From a virus: a DNA stretch of 24,696 nt. Shown here piece by piece: positions 10,401-16,110 of this stretch. How positions within the stretch are numbered: position 1 is the stretch's first letter; every line of letters begins with the position of its first letter. Location: positions 1-24,696 of the IMG/VR virus record IMGVR_UViG_3300046009_002765; one strand, 5' to 3'. The notes under the pieces are model-generated. The model saw only the letters and a list, made by a program, of their open reading frames with translations. It had not been told where the DNA came from and did no database searches. Position numbers and translations under genes: made by a program.

Positions 10401-13400
10401 CCACTTTCTGGTTGATAGATAACATCGTTAAACACTGTGAGATTGTCAAATACTAGTGCATGCTCATACTGTACCAGATTGACTTCAACATAGGCTATCA
10501 CACTGGCTGAATTATCGAGACTTAACTTAAATGTACTAGGGGTCCTTACCACGGTATAGTTGTTATTTTTCACTAGACCAAAATTCTGATCAAGGACCTT
10601 GCTACCATATTGACTGTCTTCGATACCAGCTGTGATGCTATTGACACTGATGGCGTTGATGGTTTCTGCCACAGGACTTAAGACTATGATGCTGCCCGGT
10701 TTCCATCCCTGTTGACTCCAATACAAGAATTCTTTTACGCTGAGTCTAAAGTTACGTATCTCGTTTAGAGTAGGATCTGTTTCTGTGAAAGTGAATCCCT
10801 GTGAGATCAAGTAGCGTTCATAGCTGATCAAGAAATCCGATACCTGTTGTGGAGTGGTAAACTCATAACCATATGGAACTTGTAGTTTAAGATTCTGATA
10901 GTTATTATATATAGTAGCAGATCTATTCTGCACTGTGATCCTGCTGGCATTAGAATTTACCACGCTAGGAATGATCGTAAAGTAACTGTTAAACAGATCA
11001 TATCCACGAACGCTATAACCATTGGTAGTTTTCTCAACGATGACAGCACTGTAGACTATTTTATCAATTGGCACCGGCTTTTCGTTCAGATAAATCTTAT
11101 AGTTCTCGTCAGGTACTAACACACTGGCATTGGTGCTGGTTGGACTGACCTGTTCAGCTAGAACTTCTAGATAACGTTGATCAGTAAATCCTGCTACCTT
11201 ATAGCCAAGATTGACTTGGAAGTTTTCTATTAGAGGTATGAGATAGGCTGTGGGATTGATACCTAGGTTTGTTAAATAGTCAGCGACCCAGTTAATGTAC
11301 CCAGCTCCTCTATACACTGTGCCTGAATTGGTGTTACCATTGAAGTTGATAGCATCTTGTGTAATGTGATGATTAGTGATACGAGTAAGATATTGTTCTG
11401 ACCCTGTAACAGTTCCGTCAGGTAATTCATCAAGATCATTAAGTAGATTCAATGGTGTATAGTTATAAGTATCAATCAATGATCCAAAATACTTACCTGG
11501 TTTAGCCAATGCCAGAGCTTGTTGAACAGCATAAGGAAATTCGCTGCTAGTTCTCCAGGCAAATTCTACTGGACCGTATTGCCCAATGGACCATGCACTA
11601 GCTGTTCTCTTACTGTTAAATGATCGTGATAATGCCTGTGCTGGACTCAATAGATTACCATTGACATCAACTGGAATTACTGCACTTAATCCAGGGCGGC
11701 GATAATTAACATCAACGCCAGCACGGTCACCATACCGGATGAGTCCTGCTTCTAGGTCATCCCATAAGAGTTTATTACCGCCTGTGTATGGTCCAGGACC
11801 ATAGAACGCTTGCCACCAGTCTGGTTCAGCTGAGAATCCCAACATTTCCCAGGGAGTGATATGTGGACGTATGGTGTCATAGAAATATTGATAACAAGCA
11901 CGCCAAGACCCTTGAAGTTTACTTCCATCTATCCTATCAGTTGATTCTGCATAGTTCCAGGTAAACTGATCGTTAGGATCAAACGTATCATTCGTTGAAT
12001 AGTCTAGTTTATTGTTTCCGATCCAGTTTAAGAACTCTATGCTGGTCAGCTGATTGATCTCATCTAACGTATAATCACTGTCTCTAAACTTACCAGGGAT
12101 CACTCGGAATATATCACCAAACACAGAGTTCTGAGGTAGCTTGATATTATTATAGATTCTCTTTTCTAGTTCAAGTAAAAATTGATCTCTATAGTCTCCA
12201 AATGATGGAGTGATACTACCATCGTGTCCTCTGATGACCGTTGTAGGTACTCTATAAGTATCATCTAAGAATATTTCAGGAATGTAAGTAGGCCATAGAC
12301 CTAACTTGCTAGGTGTTTCTGGTATGAAGTTACCATCAGTGTTTGAGTATTCGACTATTTTGACTATATCTCCCACAGCAAGTTCTGTGGTGAAATTAAT
12401 GCTAGGAGTATCTTTGCTGAAATTATATTCGATACCTTTGATCAGCTGAACATTATTTAAATAAACTAACACTGCCTTGTTGCTAAGTTCTTGGTCATTG
12501 AATATCTCAGTGATCTCATAGTTCAGTTTCAATGGGTCAAATATTTCAAACCCATCGATGTTGCCAATCTGCCCCACGATATTCTTCAATGGACCATATG
12601 GAACCATGTCACTGTAATACCAAGGGAATGTCTTGTTCTTGACCTGCGTGATTCTGGTTATGATTAAGTCAACGCTAGCTACTGGATCATCAGCATTGAT
12701 ACCACTTAGGCTGGTGCTGAGTTCAAGGAACTTGTTTTTAAATCTAGTGTATTCCTGTTGCGCAAATCTAAGCCCGTTAACAAAATTTGCTTTTTCATCG
12801 ATCAGGAATAGGCTAGCATACGGAGTCGGTGCTGAGTGTTGTAGGATCGTGCCACCTTGTTGTTTGATATCAATGTCACGGAGATTACTCTGTGCAAGAA
12901 CGTCACCTACTAATATCGTGCTGTTTTGTGCCTGAGCTATCAAGTGATTTCTTATCTGGCCAAGAGTCAGTGTATCAATGTCAATGTTCTGTGCATTTAG
13001 ATCTAAGTTTTGTGGGACTTGATAGAAACCTAATTTACTGATGTCTCTGCTGTATACTAAGATATCTATCTGATCACCTTCATCTTGCTCAGTTAGAGTG
13101 AGCAAAGTGATCTCATTATTGGCCAATGTCCAGCTGCTAGGATCTAGATAGACGAAGTTTTGAAACACCTTGACACTAGGGATAGTCGCAGATGCACTAG
13201 GAGTTACGTCGATCGGAAACGGATTATTGGATCCGTCATAGATATAGCTGATCTGTTGATACTGTCTGCTGGCTTCTGGTACAGTTAGCCAAGTATTCTT
13301 AGGCACTAAGGTAGAGGCATTTCTTATCTTCTGGATGTAGTTGAGATTGATCTTATCTGTTGCTAGAACACCATCTGCATTTATATACTCAAATGTATCA

Positions 13401-16102
13401 GTATTAAAATAATTCTGGAACTTGATATCTCCCTGAGTTTGGAAAGTTTTGTAGCTCAGAGCGAAACCTAAGACTGGATCAACTGTTCCTGTGCCTTCGA
13501 CGTAGCCAAATATCTTAGTACCTCTGAAAGTACTTCTAGGATATGTTGAAATACTCTTGCCAGTACTGTCCAGTATGTCAAATAGAGGAGCCTGTTGTAG
13601 GCTTGTTTTCTGTTGGCTTTCATTCCATTGGACACCATCATACCACCATTGGCTACCTTTGTATTCACCAAGTTTAACCACTACTGTGGAATAAGCGTCA
13701 ACTTCACTGTCATCTGCCGGGGTTAAATTAATATAAATTGGTCCACTGGGTCTGCCAAAGCTGTCAACATCATATTGAACCAGATTAACCACGTAAATCT
13801 TGCTGTTTACCAAAGGATCTTGATCGGCAGCAAATACTACACGCAGCCCATTGAATAAAGTTATGCCAAATGCCGTGCTAAAAGTTTTCCCCTGCAGATC
13901 AGTAAAGGCATTTAAGGTCGTTGTATCTAATATGTCGATAGGTGCCTTAGCCACACGTCCTTCATTGATTAACTGTATGTCAGATTCAAACTGTATGATA
14001 GGTCGTTGCGCTCGGCTGCTTTGATCAAATACTGGTTGGACACCATTGTACTCGGCTGTAGCTAATATCACGTCAATATGGGTCCAGCGATTATTTCGTG
14101 CCCAGGCATTACGATCTCGACTAGCCTTGTTGATGGTAATATAATCTGGAAATACCGTGTTGAGGCGAATCGAACCGACTATGGTTCCTTCAGGAATTCC
14201 TAAACCGGATACCACGTCACCTATCTGTGATTGATCCACGCTGGTCAATGTGGTTATATAATTTCTACCGAGAATAACTTCTTCATAGGTCAATACGCTG
14301 GTAGTACCAACTAATATCGTTGTGCCCGTGGGGATATTTTCTGTTACTTGTTCACTTAGAACTATTCTGATCAGAGGATAGTTTGTGGCATTTTCATCAT
14401 TATAGGCTTCCGGGGTCACTAGTTCGTCTACTGGTACCAATCTTATACCACTACCGAGATCCCCTACGTGTTCAACATAGAACTGGCGATTTTGATAACT
14501 AGCGGGAGTGACATCATCACCAAATTGTATTTTTAATCCTGAAGTAAATTCTACTCCATTGGGACTGGTATAGTTTTGCTTGCCAATTATCTCTTCATCG
14601 ACATTGATAGTCCACCCTGCATATTCGACTATCTGTACGGGTTGATATAGTGCACCAACAGTGGCATCTTGTATCCATAAGTTATTCAATGTGGCGGTGA
14701 TCAAAGGAACTTCTTTGAAGAATCCGTCAAAGTCCTTGTAGTATAATTTGTTGGCGTTTACCAATCCATATCTGATATATACCTTTTCGTCAGTGTTGAT
14801 ATTGTCAGTACGAATAAGTTGTATCAGATAGTTGATCGCACCACTAGTGTTGGTAATACCAGCGTCAACATAGACCACTTTCCACACATCGAATCGATCT
14901 GCATTAGGCACGTTATAACCTGAATTGTACGCTGTGCTGACAAATGAATATGATCCCTGTGCGTTAGCTGTGAGATTAGCACTGAGAGTGATGGTTAGAT
15001 TAGCTGTGTCTACACCTGCTACTGTTGTTCCACTACTGATACCAGCACCTGTGATGATCAGATTAGCATAGACATTTTGGACTGAATTAAGTTTTAATGT
15101 GTTGGTTCCAATCGCACCAATGGCTACATTAGCTACGTTGGCTGTCTGTGATCCATAGCTGACATTGGCATTTGTCCACGCAGCTTCTCCGAGATTGTCG
15201 TAGGCTGAAGAATTGATAAAGATTAATTCTTTTCCATTGAGCTGGCCAGTGATACCACCATATTGTGGATATGCGGCAAGGAATTGGCTGACTGTTTTAT
15301 TTTGTAGTGCGGTGTATGGCAAAGGTGCCGCATACTCAACTTCTGCAGCAATAGGCATGTTTAAGAATCTATCTTGTGCTGTTGACTGTGGTACACGGAA
15401 TGTTATAGTACCTTGATCAGTACCATTGTTTTCTACGCCCAACACTGTACGAGAACTTAATGTTGGTGTGGCTGTTAGTTTACCATCTGTGCCTAGCTCT
15501 GTCTGTATCCATAATGGATGTCCGGGTTGATCTACTACGAATTCGTAAACTCCACCTCTGGCTAATATAATACTGTTGTCAACTGCACCATTATTCTTAA
15601 AGATATATCTGTTGTTAGGTGCGTCACGTTCTACCGTGTAAGTAACAGTTAGATCAACACCACTGGTGCTGACGTCCACTGGATCAGTACCATTGGGTAA
15701 CCAATAATATTGGCTGAAATTAACAAACTTATCATAACTGATCAACGGATCAAACGTATAATATTCTTGTTCAAAAAGTCTACTTTGATCTGTGGTTATG
15801 CCACCATAGTATCGGATCTTAGCTAATAGATCCAGATAGCTAGCAAAGAAAGTTATGTTTTTCTGTTCATCTCTGATCACTATGCTGGGTTCAAGTTGAT
15901 AGTTTTGTCTATCTGCATCGGATTCAACAACGTAGCTGTCTGAATTAACGAATGTGGGAGAAAATTTACGACCAATGTATCCATACAGAGTTTCTAGATC
16001 TGGTTCGCTAACCAGTTGATCCATGGTAGCCGACAAGAATTTCTGATTCGTGTCAGTTTGGAATATCTGTGGTAAAAATGTCTGTGTCTTTCTTGTTGCC
16101 AT
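1412..16102 (-). CDS. Giant baseplate/adhesion structural protein in the gp7 position (4896 aa) with FG-GAP propeller
   Basis: A single frame of 4896 codons runs without interruption from an ATG 8 nt after the gp6 stop (Shine-Dalgarno AGGGA overlapping that stop) to TAG. T4 gp7, the wedge protein encoded after gp6, is about 1030 residues, so this is nearly five times larger. The N-terminus (FLPQIFQTDTNQKFL, 8-22; RQNYQLEPS, 65-73; YYGGITTDQSRLF, 98-110; FVNFSQYYWLP, 126-136) resembles very large structural proteins of T4-like phages of aquatic bacteria. A chitin-binding-like segment lies at about 1936-1975, an IEFYKGFIKQKGTANA segment near 2031-2050, and a TPHGF motif at about 2228. Seven FG-GAP-like repeats lie at about 2367-3170. 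PGxGY repeats lie at about 3860-3930. The region after about 3850 is rich in Asn, Ala, Val, Thr and Gly (ANV and GNV runs), like surface adhesins, and includes an RGTQGTG motif near the end. No signal peptide or membrane helix is apparent. I infer a baseplate-anchored peripheral or receptor-contact protein replacing or extending gp7; homology to T4 gp7 is not demonstrated. Confidence 0.8.
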   Translation of the reverse strand: MATRKTQTFLPQIFQTDTNQKFLSATMDQLVSEPDLETLYGYIGRKFSPTFVNSDSYVVESDADRQNYQLEPSIVIRDEQKNITFFASYLDLLAKIRYYGGITTDQSRLFEQEYYTFDPLISYDKFVNFSQYYWLPNGTDPVDVSTSGVDLTVTYTVERDAPNNRYIFKNNGAVDNSIILARGGVYEFVVDQPGHPLWIQTELGTDGKLTATPTLSSRTVLGVENNGTDQGTITFRVPQSTAQDRFLNMPIAAEVEYAAPLPYTALQNKTVSQFLAAYPQYGGITGQLNGKELIFINSSAYDNLGEAAWTNANVSYGSQTANVANVAIGAIGTNTLKLNSVQNVYANLIITGAGISSGTTVAGVDTANLTITLSANLTANAQGSYSFVSTAYNSGYNVPNADRFDVWKVVYVDAGITNTSGAINYLIQLIRTDNINTDEKVYIRYGLVNANKLYYKDFDGFFKEVPLITATLNNLWIQDATVGALYQPVQIVEYAGWTINVDEEIIGKQNYTSPNGVEFTSGLKIQFGDDVTPASYQNRQFYVEHVGDLGSGIRLVPVDELVTPEAYNDENATNYPLIRIVLSEQVTENIPTGTTILVGTTSVLTYEEVILGRNYITTLTSVDQSQIGDVVSGLGIPEGTIVGSIRLNTVFPDYITINKASRDRNAWARNNRWTHIDVILATAEYNGVQPVFDQSSRAQRPIIQFESDIQLINEGRVAKAPIDILDTTTLNAFTDLQGKTFSTAFGITLFNGLRVVFAADQDPLVNSKIYVVNLVQYDVDSFGRPSGPIYINLTPADDSEVDAYSTVVVKLGEYKGSQWWYDGVQWNESQQKTSLQQAPLFDILDSTGKSISTYPRSTFRGTKIFGYVEGTGTVDPVLGFALSYKTFQTQGDIKFQNYFNTDTFEYINADGVLATDKINLNYIQKIRNASTLVPKNTWLTVPEASRQYQQISYIYDGSNNPFPIDVTPSASATIPSVKVFQNFVYLDPSSWTLANNEITLLTLTEQDEGDQIDILVYSRDISKLGFYQVPQNLDLNAQNIDIDTLTLGQIRNHLIAQAQNSTILVGDVLAQSNLRDIDIKQQGGTILQHSAPTPYASLFLIDEKANFVNGLRFAQQEYTRFKNKFLELSTSLSGINADDPVASVDLIITRITQVKNKTFPWYYSDMVPYGPLKNIVGQIGNIDGFEIFDPLKLNYEITEIFNDQELSNKAVLVYLNNVQLIKGIEYNFSKDTPSINFTTELAVGDIVKIVEYSNTDGNFIPETPSKLGLWPTYIPEIFLDDTYRVPTTVIRGHDGSITPSFGDYRDQFLLELEKRIYNNIKLPQNSVFGDIFRVIPGKFRDSDYTLDEINQLTSIEFLNWIGNNKLDYSTNDTFDPNDQFTWNYAESTDRIDGSKLQGSWRACYQYFYDTIRPHITPWEMLGFSAEPDWWQAFYGPGPYTGGNKLLWDDLEAGLIRYGDRAGVDVNYRRPGLSAVIPVDVNGNLLSPAQALSRSFNSKRTASAWSIGQYGPVEFAWRTSSEFPYAVQQALALAKPGKYFGSLIDTYNYTPLNLLNDLDELPDGTVTGSEQYLTRITNHHITQDAINFNGNTNSGTVYRGAGYINWVADYLTNLGINPTAYLIPLIENFQVNLGYKVAGFTDQRYLEVLAEQVSPTSTNASVLVPDENYKIYLNEKPVPIDKIVYSAVIVEKTTNGYSVRGYDLFNSYFTIIPSVVNSNASRITVQNRSATIYNNYQNLKLQVPYGYEFTTPQQVSDFLISYERYLISQGFTFTETDPTLNEIRNFRLSVKEFLYWSQQGWKPGSIIVLSPVAETINAISVNSITAGIEDSQYGSKVLDQNFGLVKNNNYTVVRTPSTFKLSLDNSASVIAYVEVNLVQYEHALVFDNLTVFNDVIYQPESGSRQYRLKLVGQKTAGWDGSLNPPGFIYNSGVVATWDQGRDYLKGDLVEYKNQYYTALQDVAANPSFQFQFWQQIDTSQIQTGLLPNFSTLAVQSQGYYDAYSKIRDEDQLSFSHALIGFKQRQYLADLGLSKTTQIEFYKGFIKQKGTANAVNEMLTATFNNLSSDIKFYEEWAMRVGEYGALDSNPFVEIPLDEQAFGANPSVARFLAAADNNLADGLNSFNQSQLYKSYGSYTGNVALNRDQYSNVDNDIPTAGYVNIDDVDLAIFDLADYVDLNNEIANMGSGYLIWCAKDFTQDWNVYRVTETNNSVLQVANVSNGFVIFTTNTPHGFVAGDVFLVKDFLTAFDGFYRVYRVMSLNEVMVTYAGSTANLTTLSGDGMLLRMDSMRFLYMEDARIYGLNSPPNGWKVGDKIWIDDDAETTAVQGQPFGTQPNNTWKVYEKQTPWTYQQELLKGSGSYGTDDGYGTSVKMSADGLIVVTGSPQSGITGTVSTFLKNYEGVFLESFSISPLAANTRTFGSAVDLATRADGSTTLGVGAPTSFTANANVAVGLVYIYNKSLNSTSFEREQVLVGNIGDLFGTSLAFNQTGEWVYIGAPGTNRMYAYGLNRFITPQEQVTSVNDKNTLVFSGNILANIGDIISQPATGASATILSTVYAGNLGKLEVDNVTNFYFGANIIIANVTVDANVFITSGAYVNDTAVYPTTKTGVSITSSIPLTFVPEVPTDTNSLLVTSGSKTYIPTVDYVIGGNLTVGYRLDFINGNVEQSDITIRQQPYYQLIDTLALPSTISNVNDAEYGFALSSSFGGEQVAVGAPNDTVNVGVFATTTTSGIEVSIPIGIATANVLYQGNVANLTSYYEYTGSGAVYVWDRVIEAFNTITDAVSGTGGQDYRTVNPIASVYKVTLDNVEVNNYIVANAAGNVSGVRDTIRFVSPPPLGRVMFVEVNKFNLLERIVGVDSLSGGLAAIQKDAYFGTSLTICSNNCAIYIGAPNYDNGTEYNSGAVWKFHNKGRLYGTNTAYGTNPIFTPGDTIRLNDFGVTVQPLHTDPVTGNLMSSLDSFVYDINSAGILGVTATNDAGRLRLDSDVTVAKDLLRIVSGVRQPGSAGVLAAANTIVFAFMQIIINPFGNPGEYFGNKVKLAANAYMLVIGSRRGTTRKFTTFDVHSQDLYPNATDVTRYILDPESPENPQPTGFDDTTTRWFDSIQGSGSVYIYELYDDPRNKVEHPGRYAYAQQLDPGDLVPGSQFGAAVDIEGTFITVSAPGATVANAAPNSGTVYIFANPTMTRGWELIRYQQPKADVESINRIYLYSNQTNTILSDLQFIDPAKGKIFGQAEQEISFKTEYDPAIYNRGSNPAADINTNIYWSSNQVGKVWWDLSRVRYVDYEQDTLTYRSLYWGQLFPGSTIDVYEWVESTVPPSQYVITGGDGVPKYADNSAYVEDITVDAFTGIITTKYYYWVINKTSVDPNDPTRRIPISAVADLIANPKNQNIAYAAMIRRDAIAFYNVSDYLSADNTIMHLDHQLTINTDVIHSEYQLVQKDNVNDPVPVKIVDKLIDSLSGVDRNGSTVPDPTLSPADRYGIEIRPRQSMFEDRLQAVSEMVTYVNDILLVNPVVEQFNLEGMNVADPIPNIKLGEYDQSVATEIELEYIDTDELDPGYRVLVLTDIGQDGLWVLYALSEQKYWEILRIQSYKTDLYWQYTDWYGVKPDGTRYSSTDKPDFSVDTTNDALKLAATEGQLIYISNATGNNTWQLVEVETDGSFRVVGIQNGTIQLDQSLVDFAGQGLGFGNQDFDSNRFDQNPNIEIRNILTALNNDIFINTLQGEFNKLFFVMVNYLLTEQTYVDWLFKSSFISVTHKLRTLKQFPSYIVDNQTYYQDYINEVKPFRTKIREYKIDYTGDDTFGGDITDFDLPAYYDTSTGYGIFRSPSGERPYVDQDSATWQTWPWNQWYNNRDLQVSSIRITNPGQGYILPPIVTIVSTDGKGSGATALATLDGNTGGIAAITVTDPGSAYTTTPTVIINGSTIGNIIAIGGNISTTSANTYTLSTVTGLFVGMSANAAFAADSQITSVDEGNLRITMDSGNLTAFTGSVISFGYPGQETGTPATAYAVMRNPQTRNFDTTIKFDRITYDSTVQEWQSNTSYTVGQIITHAYLDGNVMIRKAYEVTANAVSGTTFFASDYVEYAANRFDNANDRIVGYYEPGSIMPTVDVITVPLTLANAAGNSTTGTNTIYVYSVDGVFPGMYIGNLGVRSGYITEIIGNVPLIIDSVGSTGTIKGNLVAGSRIVTGVIGDIAAIRADEIVTNIGQVLGDYVTGPGIPLNTTVTANTVAGTISLSNQAAITANFANITYGGTVISVSKITLSVPVSLATNDTITARYENLDQLITGIDYPNAPVRSPTFRSDPLFGRNWDNAAYDGVQYSQDGIALLSTNAYDISLYSLYGGTLGFAPEDLITIGGAFIDTYHSHAPEELVPGIAFDTLDMRIYTKIDANANVIAYRVFNNMLGDTGYLRISSANATALTSQLTINDSEIYVADATKLSAPDKLTATPGVIFINGERITYYRNYSSEVVTWTASTSYISGSILSYGNVITFSSAITANRGEYIAQANIGANAIVTANVINSTTVPVYYISGSPAFSLGANTVQVTSGINAVQVSEILASGNAQIWSVAGNSNIRVTTTAVLTVGTEIQFNTSFGNVVGNITYYIDSVYGNAAISPTVPVANIIKIANTANGAPVTDLVANFYSNITANVITIVDYNAYPIASANAYYKTTGNVNSTTFNYANVTQLPSLNILSQIHRGTQGTGSAGIYPVGAEVLDGGRDQLVPATSNIIVVSTTATSGQTVFPTPKYQLGDDPSNNLRLRVYVNNVPSFNNAYNEISSNVRVYNYTGTNGNTVSVTVNYGNTISFVSGIAAGSVVRAEISVQFANVWYNGTGNTIDGTGMTGANTAATNFLRAYSVTSSVIPGISNPMTTEDAINILTTETDDEIYTED
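1456..1463 (-). promoter_or_regulatory. Candidate late promoter GATAAATA upstream of the fibre-like gene
   Basis: GATAAATA on the minus strand lies 46 nt before the ATG at 1409, inside the last codons of the giant gene. If it works like the T4 late promoter core TATAAATA, transcription would start about 6 nt downstream and leave a leader of about 40 nt containing the GAGGA ribosome-binding site. The spacing is sensible, but the octamer also encodes in-frame residues, so chance is possible. Confidence 0.35.
4316..4525 (-). repeat. PGxGY beta-repeats in the giant protein
   Basis: Residues about 3860-3929 hold two tandem units. The first is ITNPGQGYILPPIVTI followed by GKGSGATALATLDG. The second is ITVTDPGSAYTTTPTVIING. 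The pattern (npGsGYt-x-x-PtV, then GxGATAxA) is a common beta-rich unit in bacterial adhesins and phage fibre proteins, with no known enzymatic role. Confidence 0.6.
6593..9004 (-). repeat. Seven FG-GAP-like repeats: probable integrin-type beta-propeller in the giant protein
   Basis: FG-GAP_2-type units begin at residues 2367 (YGTSVKMS...VTGSP), 2420 (FGSAVDLA...VGAP), 2481 (FGTSLAF...IGAP), 2699 (YGFALS...VGAP), 2875 (FGTSLTI...IGAP), 3036 (FGNKVKLA...VIGS) and 3149 (FGAAVDI...VSAP). Each has the expected aromatic-Gly start, a hydrophobic strand, and a Gly/Ser-Ala/Ser-Pro-type end 14-18 residues later. Seven is the blade number of integrin-alpha propellers. The first three units are 53-61 residues apart, as in a normal propeller. 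Later spacings are 218, 176, 161 and 113 residues, implying inserted loops or domains between blades. Confidence 0.75.
10178..10297 (-). other. Chitin-binding-type-3/CBM5-12-like segment in the giant protein
   Basis: Residues about 1936-1975 read W-x(5)-Y-x(2)-GD-x-V-x(2)-[KN]-x(2)-YY-x-A followed about 18 residues later by FWQQ. This Trp, Tyr-x-x-Gly-Asp, Tyr-Tyr, Trp spacing is characteristic of the small CBM5/12 carbohydrate-binding fold found in chitinases and phage fibres. Looser copies occur at about residue 4041 (EWQSNTSYTVGQ, nucleotides near 3982) and 4477 (TWTASTSYISGS, near 2674). Confidence 0.55.
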
Positions 16103-16110
16103 CTTGGTCC

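Noticed and set aside
12633-12935. Plus-strand 100-codon frame inside the giant gene
   Set aside because: It is embedded in a continuous minus-strand coding frame with no local change in coding character. A chance open frame is expected in a 14.7-kb gene.
1412-16102. The giant frame as an assembly artefact or several fused genes
   Set aside because: The frame has no stops over 4896 codons, the N-terminus starts correctly after gp6, and the phage-like motifs are spread along the whole length. An artefact cannot be fully excluded without reads, but nothing in the sequence points to one.
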